NCBI RefSeq assembly: GCF_000230695.2 | Contig: NC_020541.1 | Coordinates: 682,001 to 746,000 of the forward strand | Direction of reading: 5' to 3' | From: Rhodanobacter denitrificans | GTDB taxonomy: Bacteria > Pseudomonadota > Gammaproteobacteria > Xanthomonadales > Rhodanobacteraceae | Length of the DNA: 64,000 nucleotides | Shown: positions 1-8,737 of the stretch, one piece after another | Numbering within the stretch: the first letter of the stretch is position 1 | How the letters are laid out: the number at the start of each line of letters is the position of its first letter | Made by a program: the position numbers and the translations under genes | Notes under the pieces: model-generated | Database searches by the model: none | Seen by the model: the letters and a program-made list of their open reading frames with translations, nothing else | What the model was told of the DNA's origin: nothing

Positions 1-1590
1 CACATATTTTTGCCGGTTCAGGCTTTCGGTCATCTCGCGCAATTCCTCGTTCGACGCCTGCAGCTCGCCGGCCTGGATGCGCAGCTCCTCCTCGGAGGCG
101 ATCAGCCGCCGCGATTGTTCCTCCAGCTCTTCCGTCTTCGCCTGCAGCGCGTCGTTGTTGTCGCGCAGCACTTCCTTCTGCTGGCGCATCACCAGTTCGG
201 ACACGCGCAACTCGTCGGCCTGTTCCTGCGTGCGCAGCAGCAGCCCCTGCACGCTGGCCGTGCGGTTGAGGTTCTCCAGGCTCAGCGCCACCACGGGCAG
301 CAGTTCGTCCAGCAGCTGCCGTATCAGCGGGGTCGACGGGGTGAAGCCGGCCAGTTCCAGCACGCCGATCAGGGTGTCGCGATACAGCACCGGCAGGATC
401 GCGAGGTGGCTGGGCAGGGCCTCGCCGCTGCCGGAGTCGATGTGCAGGTAGTCGGCCGGCACGTCGTCCAGGATGATTGCCTTGCGCTCGATCGCACACT
501 GCCCGACCAGGCCTTCGCCCGGCAGGTACTGGTCGGCCGAGCGGTGGCTCAGGCGCAGGCCGTAGCTGCCGATCAGGTCGAGCCGCTGGCGCGCATCGTC
601 GTACGAGTAGAACAGGCCTACGCCGGCCTTGCACAGCGGCACCAGCGCGCTGGTCAGCCATTGCGCGAACTCCTTGTGCGTGGTGGCCTGCAGCAGCAGG
701 TGGGAGATGGACGACACCTGTTCCTTGATCCAGCTCTGTGCCTGGGTGTCCACCGACATCTGCCGGAACACCTGCAGTGCGCGGGCGATCTCGCCGATTT
801 CGTCGCGGCGGTCGATCCGGCGGATCTCGAAATCATGGTCGTGGTTCGCCAGCCGGGTCAGCTGATCCGTCAGGCTGCGCAGCGGGCGGGTGACCAGGCG
901 CAGGGTCAGCCGGATCACCGTCACGCCGAGCAGGATGGCGAGCAGCGCCGCCACGAAATTGACTGCGCGGGTGATGGCGAGGGTCCGGTCCAGACGCTGG
1001 TTGCGCGTGGCCAGGAGCCGCTCCTCGTCGAGCGTCATCTGCCCGATGACGTCGCTGATCTCCTGCACGCTGACGCTGCGGTGCTTCAGGTAGTCGGACT
1101 GGATGCGCAGCCGCTGCAGCGCGGCCTGCGCCGGATCGTTCGCGTCCAGGCCGGCGAGGGTGTCGATCACCCCCCTGCGGAACTCGCGCTGCCACAGCGC
1201 CGCCATTTCCTCCACCTTGTCGATGCGCGACAGCTGCAGCGGGTTGTCCGACATCAGCTCGCGCAGCCGGGCGATATGGGTGCGCAGATCCTGGTTGGCG
1301 CTCTCGAAGGCATCGCGCTGCGCGGCGTCCTGGGTCAGCAGGTAGCCGCGGGCGCCAACCTGGCTGGCCTGCATCGTCTGCAGCACGTGGTCCAGCTGCA
1401 GCAGCACCTGATAGGTATGCGTGGCCCAGCGGCGGTCCTCGTCCTGCTGACGCAGCGAGTACAGGCTGATCGCGCTGGCCAGCAGGAACAGCCCCAGCAG
1501 CAGGCCGATGGCCAGCACGATCTTGTGCTGCAGCGGCCGGTCGGCCAGCCAGGAGTTGGACGTTTGGGTCAGGGGCATGCGGATCATCAT
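1..1590 (-). CDS. Sensor histidine kinase / hybrid kinase, CHASE3-HAMP-GAF N-terminal part (3' end outside window)
   Basis: Open frame reading leftwards with no stop before base 1, so only the first ~530 residues are visible. An N-terminal membrane helix (about 24-45) precedes a CHASE3-like extracytoplasmic helical region. A second membrane helix (about 207-228) leads into a HAMP domain (RLVTRPLRSL, RRDEIGEIARALQVF), then a GAF-like domain (about 300-450) and a Glu/Gln-rich coiled coil that would lead to the kinase core. The catalytic His and ATPase domains lie outside. ATG codons at 1590 and 1587 are adjacent; neither has a strong ribosome binding site, and an internal ATG at 1578 is possible. 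The family resembles large hybrid kinases with CHASE3-GAF sensors; the signal is unknown. Confidence 0.85.
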   Translation of the reverse strand, partial: MMIRMPLTQTSNSWLADRPLQHKIVLAIGLLLGLFLLASAISLYSLRQQDEDRRWATHTYQVLLQLDHVLQTMQASQVGARGYLLTQDAAQRDAFESANQDLRTHIARLRELMSDNPLQLSRIDKVEEMAALWQREFRRGVIDTLAGLDANDPAQAALQRLRIQSDYLKHRSVSVQEISDVIGQMTLDEERLLATRNQRLDRTLAITRAVNFVAALLAILLGVTVIRLTLRLVTRPLRSLTDQLTRLANHDHDFEIRRIDRRDEIGEIARALQVFRQMSVDTQAQSWIKEQVSSISHLLLQATTHKEFAQWLTSALVPLCKAGVGLFYSYDDARQRLDLIGSYGLRLSHRSADQYLPGEGLVGQCAIERKAIILDDVPADYLHIDSGSGEALPSHLAILPVLYRDTLIGVLELAGFTPSTPLIRQLLDELLPVVALSLENLNRTASVQGLLLRTQEQADELRVSELVMRQQKEVLRDNNDALQAKTEELEEQSRRLIASEEELRIQAGELQASNEELREMTESLNRQKYV

Positions 1591-1637
1591 CGCAGTTTGC
1601 CGCCGCGCCTGCCGCAGGTCGGGTGGCGCTCGCCGAC

Positions 1638-2534
1638 TCAGCGGCGCCAGACCGGCGGCACGATCGAGCCGCGCCGCCGCGCCACCACCAGCAGGCCGAG
1701 CGTGCACAGCGAGCACAGCACCAGCGCGACCACCGAGGCCTCGGCGCCGAACGCGCCGCCGCTCAGCCAGTCCGGGCCGCTGCGGGTGGAGATCAGCCAG
1801 CCGTCGGCGTCGCTGCCGGAAACCGGGATGCCGTAGACCGTGCCCTGGGCGAAGTTCCACGCCGCGTGCAGGCCCATGCAGGCCGCCAGCGAGCGGGTGA
1901 CGTGGTAGAGCATGCCGAACAGCAGGCCGGCCTCGATCGCGATGGCCGCCGAGCTCCACAGCGTGGCGCCGGGGTTGGCGATGTGCGCCGCGCCGAAGAA
2001 CAGCGCCGAGATCAGCAGCGCCCACCAGCTGCCCAGGCCTTCCTCGACGATGCGGAAGATCACGCCGCGGGCAATGATCTCCTCGCCGATGCCGGCGCCC
2101 AGGCCGACCACCAGCAGGGCATTCACCCATGCGGCGTCCGGGTTGCTGCCCGTCACGCGGTAGCTGCCCAGCAGCCACAGCGTGGCCACCACGGCGCTGA
2201 ACAGCAGCAACCCGAACAGCACGCCGGACAGGCCCTGCGGCAGCAGCCGGCGTGGCGCCAGCTCGGCGAGCGGGCGGCGTTCGACGCCTTTCACCAGCAG
2301 CAGGTAGGCGGCCAGCGGCACCAGCGCACGGGCGACGAATTGTGCGATGGCCAGTTGTGGCGCCGGCGTGCCCTTGCCCCAACCCAGCAGATGAAAACCG
2401 AACTGTGCCAGCATCATGAGGCCGACGAACCAGGCCGCGAAAATCACGATCCGCGCCAGCGGCGAGAACAGCAGCCAGCGCTGCCAGCGCGGCGCCGCGG
2501 ACGGCGTGGTGAAGGCGATGGCCTGCTCGTGCAT
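1638..2534 (-). CDS. CPBP-family intramembrane metalloprotease
   Basis: A 298-residue multi-pass membrane protein. It carries the three CPBP (CAAX protease / Abi) motifs: EE..AR in GIGEEIIARGVIFR (about 149-162), FFGAAH (about 180-185) and HAAWNF near 223. The glutamates and histidines are expected to bind the catalytic metal inside the membrane. Bacterial members process membrane peptides or proteins, or give bacteriocin self-immunity; the substrate here is unknown. The ATG at 2534 is preceded by GGGGAG. It sits downstream of prfC on the same strand with a gap of about 50 bp, so co-transcription is possible. Confidence 0.85.
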   Translation of the reverse strand: MHEQAIAFTTPSAAPRWQRWLLFSPLARIVIFAAWFVGLMMLAQFGFHLLGWGKGTPAPQLAIAQFVARALVPLAAYLLLVKGVERRPLAELAPRRLLPQGLSGVLFGLLLFSAVVATLWLLGSYRVTGSNPDAAWVNALLVVGLGAGIGEEIIARGVIFRIVEEGLGSWWALLISALFFGAAHIANPGATLWSSAAIAIEAGLLFGMLYHVTRSLAACMGLHAAWNFAQGTVYGIPVSGSDADGWLISTRSGPDWLSGGAFGAEASVVALVLCSLCTLGLLVVARRRGSIVPPVWRR

Positions 2535-2587
2535 GTTTGGGCTCCCCCGGCAAAGCCGTGCACGTTAGCAGCGCGGTGGCGCGGCGG

Positions 2588-4189
<1,602 letters not shown>

Positions 4190-4286
4190 GGAGGCGGGTC
4201 GGCTGGAGCGCGAACCGGCAATTGTAGCGTGGATCGGGGTGGGGCCTCTTGCTCCCTCTCCCGCGGCAACCACCTCGCGACCTCGT

Positions 4287-4310
4287 TGTAGGAGCCCGCT
4301 CGCGGGCGAT
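4287..4310. repeat. REP-like palindrome
   Basis: TGTAGGAGCCCGCTCGCGGG contains the arms GCCCGC and GCGGGC around a 2-nt centre, with the TGTAGGAGC...GCGAT context typical of repetitive extragenic palindromes in Pseudomonas and Xanthomonadaceae. It lies just upstream of the prfC start. The family assignment rests on resemblance only. Confidence 0.6.
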
Positions 4311-4370
4311 GCTGTCGCCTTTTGATGGGTGATTCAAAGCGAAGAGCTTTCGTGCGCCTGCGGCGCCCGA

Positions 4371-4638
4371 GGTACTTCTCTTTATGCTTGCCCAAAAGAG
4401 AAGTACCCAAGAGAAAACGACACCCCGCTTGGCGCTTGCCGCCCATCCATGGGCGGCAAGTCCGTGAGGCGGGCCGGGCTTTTCGACAGAACATTCCTGT
4501 GCTGGTGAAAAGGAATCGGCATCCTGCCGATTCCCCCTGCGGGGCCTGTCGTCCCCACCTCACTCCCGCACAGGGGCCTCGGGTAGAGCAGCGCGCCATC
4601 CTGGCGCGCAACTTGGTACGCCACCGCTGCGCGGTGGC
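4371..4638. repeat. Array of five perfect hairpins in the 553-bp prfC-racemase intergenic region
   Basis: Five perfect inverted repeats follow each other: 4371-4383 with 4395-4407 (13 bp, loop 11), 4435-4446 with 4449-4460 (12 bp, centre CC), 4512-4521 with 4525-4534 (10 bp, loop TCC), 4591-4598 with 4602-4609 (8 bp, loop TCC) and 4620-4627 with 4631-4638 (8 bp, loop TGC). Short ORFs on both strands cross it, but none has a domain, a ribosome binding site or steady codon use, so I treat the stretch as non-coding. It looks like a dispersed intergenic element. The rest of 4190-4742 holds the REP-like palindrome and nothing else recognisable. Confidence 0.7.
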
Positions 4639-4742
4639 GGAAGAGCCGATCGCCAGAGCCTCTCCCTTGAACGCCATTCCCAAGTGTACGGATATCTCGA
4701 TTCGGCCAAGAATGGTCGTTGGTAACTCCAACCTGGCCCCGT

Positions 4743-5441
4743 TCACTCCCGGGATAGAGCCTCGTCGGCGGCTGTGCGTGCGTGAATGGCGGTAGTGTCG
4801 AACAGAGGGACCTCGGAGTCTTGCTGGTTGACCAGAAGCGATATTTCCGTACACCCAAGAATGATGGCTTGTGCGCCCTGGGACGCGAGTATTCCCATGA
4901 TTCTTCGATATTCGCCGCGAGACTCCGACTTGATGTTTCCCAAACACAGCTCTTCGTAAATGATGCGGTGAATAGTCTCACGGTCCTCCGCATCGGGAAC
5001 GATGACCCGAAGGCCGTGACGCATACTCAAGCGGTCACGGTAGAAGGCCTGTTCCATGGTGAACCGCGTACCGATTAGGCCAACGGTTGAATGGCCCGCC
5101 CGTCTGATTTCGGCGGCCGTTGGATCGGCAATGTGAAGCAGTGGGATGGAGACGGCCGCCTCAATGGTGGAGGCCACCTTGTGCATCGTATTTGTGCACA
5201 GTATCAAGAAGGCTGCACCAGCTGCCTCAAGTGAGCGAGCAGCAGCGGCCAAAATGACTCCGGCAGCTTCCCAGTCACCGGCGCGCTGAAGTCGCTCAAT
5301 CTCGTGGAAGTCAACACTGTAGAGGACGACCTTTGCCGAATGCAGACCGCCCAAGCGCTCTTTGATCGTATCGTTGATCTGACGGTAATAGGTAACGGTC
5401 GATTCCCAACTCATACCGCCGATAAGGCCAATCGTCTTCAC
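4743..5441 (-). CDS. Aspartate/glutamate racemase-family amino-acid racemase
   Basis: A 232-residue PLP-independent racemase of the Asp/Glu/hydantoin racemase superfamily. The two catalytic cysteines are visible in LCTNTMH (about 80-86) and GCTEIS (about 194-199); the N-terminus KTIGLIGGMSWEST matches the YgeA / aspartate racemase group. The start is GTG at 5441 because AGGAG lies 6 nt upstream; the longer frame from 5486 has no such site. It probably converts an L-amino acid to the D form; the substrate is not readable. Base composition is clearly AT-richer than neighbouring genes, suggesting transfer together with the adjacent toxin-antitoxin pair. Confidence 0.85.
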   Translation of the reverse strand: MKTIGLIGGMSWESTVTYYRQINDTIKERLGGLHSAKVVLYSVDFHEIERLQRAGDWEAAGVILAAAARSLEAAGAAFLILCTNTMHKVASTIEAAVSIPLLHIADPTAAEIRRAGHSTVGLIGTRFTMEQAFYRDRLSMRHGLRVIVPDAEDRETIHRIIYEELCLGNIKSESRGEYRRIMGILASQGAQAIILGCTEISLLVNQQDSEVPLFDTTAIHARTAADEALSRE

Positions 5442-5529
5442 GAACACTCCTGTACGAGAGCTTGTGATGCCCGACTCTGGAGTCAAGCGGCAAAGAATAA
5501 AGGGGCCAAGTTCATTTAAATCGTCGACT

Positions 5530-5880
5530 TCACGCCGCCTGAATCACAAATTCGCTGGCCGTGGCGATGGGCTGCACGTTACGCAGCGTGCGGCGCATTT
5601 CGACCAGACCATAGCGTTCCATCGTCTTGAGCGTCCGTGAAAGATTGCTGGGCGCGCGCCCGGTGAACTCGGCGAGCTGGCTCAGTGATTCGGGCTTCTG
5701 CTCCCTGATCACACGCAGCAATGCGCGGTTGTCGTCGGACAGCACTTCGGCCAGCGAGCGCATGGAGGTGAACCAGATCTTCGGCTCGTTGGGGCGTGGC
5801 TGATGATCGCCGCGCGCTATGGCCAGTGCGCGGGCGCGGATGGCTTGTTGGGATGCGATGCCGATGACCAGCTTTTTCAT
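5530..5880 (-). CDS. Antitoxin-like winged-helix transcriptional regulator (partner of the TumE-like toxin)
   Basis: A 116-residue protein with a MarR-like winged helix: recognition region ESLSQLAEFTGRAPSNLSRTLKTME (about 64-88) followed by the wing YGLVEMRR. Its ATG overlaps the toxin stop codon by 4 nt, so both are made from one transcript. Families of this type are paired with TumE/DUF6516 toxins, and the regulator is expected to neutralise the toxin and repress the operon. A perfect palindrome lies immediately upstream of the toxin start. Toxin-first gene order is noteworthy. Function is by family and context only. Confidence 0.75.
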   Translation of the reverse strand: MKKLVIGIASQQAIRARALAIARGDHQPRPNEPKIWFTSMRSLAEVLSDDNRALLRVIREQKPESLSQLAEFTGRAPSNLSRTLKTMERYGLVEMRRTLRNVQPIATASEFVIQAA

Positions 5881-6242
5881 GATTTCGTTTCCTCAAGTAC
5901 GCGATCGACTTCGTTGAAGAAGTCCTCCAGCAATTGCTGCGGGCTGGTGAATTCGTACGGTATGCCCTTGTCGCTGACGTGACGATGTCGATGGTCGTAG
6001 GCCAGACGCCGGCCTGCATGGCGCTTGCGCTTCGGTGGCTTGACGACATGCGCATTGTCGAAACCGAGCAACCGCGTGCCGTAGCGATCATGCAATGTCA
6101 GCGCGTAGCGTATGCCGTGTGGCACATGCTCGTTCGCCTCGATACGCCATGCCTCGATCTTGATCCAGTAACCGTTTCCCTGATCGTAGATCTCGCCGTT
6201 GAGCAACAGCAGCGTTTCCAGTCCCACGTCTTCCTTTGACAT
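5877..6242 (-). CDS. TumE/DUF6516-family toxin
   Basis: A 121-residue protein with the family core RYGTRLLGFDNAHVVK (about 53-68) followed by a basic stretch KPPKRKRHAGRR and the His-rich motif YDHRHRH (about 81-87), typical of TumE-type toxins of toxin-antitoxin systems. It is the first gene of the pair and overlaps the regulator gene by 4 nt (ATGA). No Shine-Dalgarno sequence precedes the ATG; the palindrome at 6250-6264 occupies that space, so repressor binding would directly block expression. The biochemical target of the toxin is not evident. Confidence 0.75.
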   Translation of the reverse strand: MSKEDVGLETLLLLNGEIYDQGNGYWIKIEAWRIEANEHVPHGIRYALTLHDRYGTRLLGFDNAHVVKPPKRKRHAGRRLAYDHRHRHVSDKGIPYEFTSPQQLLEDFFNEVDRVLEETKS

Positions 6243-6249
6243 GACTATA

Positions 6250-6264
6250 TATCATCCGATGATA
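6250..6264. promoter_or_regulatory. Palindromic operator of the toxin-antitoxin pair
   Basis: TATCATC-C-GATGATA is a perfect 7+1+7 palindrome, 7 nt upstream of the toxin ATG and inside an AT-rich stretch (TATATATCATC) that could hold a -10 element for the minus strand. This is the layout expected for autorepression by the winged-helix antitoxin; the pairing is inferred. Confidence 0.55.
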
Positions 6265-6362
6265 ACTTGAATGAATTCCGCCGAGGTTCGTGGCGGCTGG
6301 TCGCATGCCGCTCCATGAGCACGGAGTCAGGTTCGGCCGTTCCGACATTTGTCCGAGATCGG

Positions 6363-6383
6363 GAGCCGGCATGACGCCGGCTC
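6363..6383 (-). terminator. Hairpin downstream of the M20 peptidase gene
   Basis: GAGCCGGC and GCCGGCTC pair around a 5-nt loop, 11 bp beyond the peptidase stop codon. There is no following T-run, so an intrinsic terminator is only a guess; it may be an mRNA-end stabiliser. Confidence 0.35.
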
Positions 6384-6394
6384 TGCCAGTTACG

Positions 6395-7792
6395 TCACTT
6401 CGCCAACTGCACCAACACCCGATGCCAGAACTCCAGCCCGGCTTCGACCTCCGAAGCGGGCAGCTTCTCGTTGAGCCCGTGGGCAAACGTGTCGTCGGGC
6501 TTGGTGAAGGCGGCATCGATGCCGTAGCTGGGCACGCCGGCGTTGCGGAAGTACATGCTGTCGGAGGCGCCGGCGGACATGCCGGGTACCACTTCGACGC
6601 CGGGGAAGCGGGCGTGCACGGCGGCGGTGACGGCGGCGATCACGTCCTGGCGCAGTGGCGAGGCGGGGCTTTCCACCGGCGGGGGCGGCAGCACGGTGAC
6701 GGTGGCGGACTGGTCGTTGATCACCTTGACCAGCGTGTCGCGCACGCTGTCGACCGGCGTGCCCGGGAAGATGCGGCAGTTGATGTTGACGCTGGCGCTC
6801 TGCGGCAGTGCGTTGAGCGCGTGGCCGCCGTTGAGCATGGTCGCCACGCAGGTGGTGCGGATCTGGCCGACGTAGGCGGGATCGGCGGAGATGGTGGCCG
6901 CCGCGGCGGCATCGTCGGGGCGGGCGGCGAAGCGGGTCATCGCCGCGCCCAGCGGGCCGGGCGTGTGGGCGCCGAGCGCACGCAGCGAGGCGAGCGTGAT
7001 CTCGTTGCTGAGCGGCGGAAACTGGTAGCCGGCGACGCGGTCGATGATGCGCGCCAGCCGGTAGATCGCGTTGTCGTTGTTCGGTTCGCTGGAGTGCCCA
7101 CCGGCCGAGGTCAGGCCGATCCGGAAGTCCGCATAGGTCTTCTCGGCGGCCTGGATCTGGTACAGCGCGGGCTTGCCGGTATCGGGATTCAGGGTGCCGC
7201 CGCCGGCGTCGGCGTTGAGCAGGAATTCGGCGTCGTGATAGCGCTTCGCCAGCTCGCGGGTCGAGGCCATGGTGGTCTCTTCGTCGCCGGACAGCAGCAG
7301 GATCAGGTCGTGGCGCGGCTTGAAACCCTCGCGCTTGAGCCGGATCAGCGTTTCGACCAGCACCACCACCGCGGTTTTCATGTCGGCGGTGCCGCGGCCG
7401 TAGAGGTAGCCGTTCTCCTCGATCAGGGTGAACGGGTCGCGGGTCCAGTCCGCGCGCTTGGCCGCCACCACGTCCATGTGCCCGGACAGCAGGATCGGCC
7501 TGCCTTCGCCGGTGCCGCGGTAGCGCGCGACCAGCGCGGCGGTTTCGCCCACCGGGATGATCTCCACGTCGCCGGCAGGGAAGCCGGCGGCCTTGAGCTT
7601 GTCCGCCAGATAGGCGGCCAGCACCGGCACCTGGTGCTCGCCCTGAACGGTGTGGATGCCGATGGCGTGTTTCAGCATGGCCATGGTTTCCGGCCGTGCC
7701 TCGGCGGCGCTGCCGGCGTGGGCCATGCCGATGCCGGCGCAGAAGACCAGCGCGGCCGCGGCGGCGGGCCCGAGTGCTCGTGGTGCTTTCAT
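6395..7792 (-). CDS. Exported M20/M25/M40-family metallopeptidase
   Basis: A 465-residue zinc peptidase. An N-terminal signal peptide (about 1-26, ending AHA) exports it to the periplasm. Two-metal ligands are visible: H105 and D107 in SGHMDVV, D138 in GRGTADMK, and the catalytic/ligand pair E171-E172 in SGDEETT, with a dimerisation-domain insert and a late SAGASDSMYF motif carrying a further ligand region. It likely removes residues from peptides or acyl-amino acids. The start at 7792 was chosen for AGGGG upstream and because the signal peptide begins there; the frame extends to 7849. Substrate unknown. Confidence 0.9.
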   Translation of the reverse strand: MKAPRALGPAAAAALVFCAGIGMAHAGSAAEARPETMAMLKHAIGIHTVQGEHQVPVLAAYLADKLKAAGFPAGDVEIIPVGETAALVARYRGTGEGRPILLSGHMDVVAAKRADWTRDPFTLIEENGYLYGRGTADMKTAVVVLVETLIRLKREGFKPRHDLILLLSGDEETTMASTRELAKRYHDAEFLLNADAGGGTLNPDTGKPALYQIQAAEKTYADFRIGLTSAGGHSSEPNNDNAIYRLARIIDRVAGYQFPPLSNEITLASLRALGAHTPGPLGAAMTRFAARPDDAAAAATISADPAYVGQIRTTCVATMLNGGHALNALPQSASVNINCRIFPGTPVDSVRDTLVKVINDQSATVTVLPPPPVESPASPLRQDVIAAVTAAVHARFPGVEVVPGMSAGASDSMYFRNAGVPSYGIDAAFTKPDDTFAHGLNEKLPASEVEAGLEFWHRVLVQLAK

Positions 7793-7935
7793 ACAAGATC
7801 CCCTGTCGACGTCATGAACGAAGCACCGAGTATGCGCGACGTCTCGCACGCCTGCATCTGCCGCGCGGGTACCGCCTGCGCTGCTGTGCTAACCTTGCCG
7901 CCGCGCTGGCGGTGCTGCCGCCAGCGCGACACCCC

Positions 7936-8035
7936 TTGGGGAGTAGCCTGCCTCGCTGCGGCGGGGCGTCTTCGTCAACATGCTCGGCCCGTGCGGCCGT
8001 GGCGAAGACACCGATCCTGGTTGGCGAGACCAACG
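7936..8035 (+). promoter_or_regulatory. yybP-ykoY manganese riboswitch upstream of mntP
   Basis: The conserved ligand-binding core is readable: GGGGAGTAGCC at 7938-7948, the second asymmetric loop region CGTCAACATGCTCG near 7973-7986, and GGCGAGACC at 8023-8031. The flanking TTGG (7936-7939) and CCAA (8030-8033) can form the closing helix. These are hallmarks of the Mn2+-sensing yybP-ykoY family, and the next gene is the Mn2+ exporter mntP, the classic target. A perfect 11-bp hairpin (7902-7912 with 7918-7928) lies just upstream. High Mn2+ should raise mntP expression. Confidence 0.88.
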
Positions 8036-8103
8036 GCTGACGGCGCCACGGCGGTGGGGCGCGCCGTCGTGCCGTTGCGCCTGGCCCGACCGAATGGCAA
8101 CCC

Positions 8104-8670
8104 ATGAATCCCATTTCCATCCTGCTGCTCGGCTTTGCCATGTCCACCGACGCGTTCGCCGCGGCGATCGGCAAGGGCGCCGCCATGACCAAGCCACGGC
8201 TCAGCCAGGCCATGCGCGCCGGAGCGATCTTCGGCGTGATCGAGGCAATCACGCCGGTGCTCGGCTGGCTGCTGGGCAAGGGCGCCGCGCGCTACATCGA
8301 GGCCTGGGACCACTGGATCGCGTTCGGCCTGCTGCTGGTGCTGGGCCTGCACATGGTCTGGGCCGGACTGAAGCCGGATTCTGGCGAGCCGGTCGACGAG
8401 GCGAAGCAGCACGGCATCGTCGGCCTCGCCATCACCGGCCTGTCCACCAGCATCGACGCGCTGGCGGTGGGCGTGGGGCTGGCCTTCGTCAACACGCCGA
8501 TCGCGGTGGTGGCGCTGGTGATCGGCCTGTGCACGTTCGGCATGGTCACGCTGGGCATCATGCTCGGCCACGTGCTGAGCGCGATGGTCGGCCGGCGCGC
8601 GGAGATCATCGGCGGCGTCATCCTGGTCGGGGTAGGCGCGGTGATCCTGTACGAGCATCTTTCCGCCTGA
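8104..8670 (+). CDS. mntP: Manganese efflux pump MntP
   Basis: A 188-residue inner-membrane exporter of Mn2+. Six hydrophobic segments form two inverted halves. The repeated acidic motifs [18 protein letters not shown] (about 14-25) and [13 protein letters not shown] (about 114-126) supply the conserved Asp residues needed for transport. Length matches MntP (about 188). It is preceded by a yybP-ykoY riboswitch, which supports both the assignment and Mn2+-dependent induction. The ATG has no strong Shine-Dalgarno sequence, in keeping with control by leader structure. A terminator separates it from the convergent receptor gene. Confidence 0.95.
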   Translation: MNPISILLLGFAMSTDAFAAAIGKGAAMTKPRLSQAMRAGAIFGVIEAITPVLGWLLGKGAARYIEAWDHWIAFGLLLVLGLHMVWAGLKPDSGEPVDEAKQHGIVGLAITGLSTSIDALAVGVGLAFVNTPIAVVALVIGLCTFGMVTLGIMLGHVLSAMVGRRAEIIGGVILVGVGAVILYEHLSA

Positions 8671-8685
8671 CGGACGCCCATGAAA

Positions 8686-8709
8686 AACCCGGGGATCGCT
8701 CCCCGGGTT
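8686..8709 (-). terminator. Intrinsic terminator of the TonB-dependent receptor gene
   Basis: AACCCGGGG pairs with CCCCGGGTT around ATCGCT. On the minus strand the hairpin is followed by a T-run (GGGTTTTTC), the pattern of a Rho-independent terminator. It lies between the convergent ends of mntP and the receptor gene. Confidence 0.8.
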
Positions 8710-8737
8710 CCATGGTCCTGCCGTGTTGCCGGACGGC

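Noticed and set aside
4190..4742. Insertion-sequence remnant
   Set aside because: No transposase fragment, target duplication or matching terminal repeats are seen; the hairpins have unrelated arms.
4322..4795. Small basic ORFs in the hairpin array (both strands)
   Set aside because: They are made by the palindromes themselves, change frame freely, and lack a start signal or known domain.
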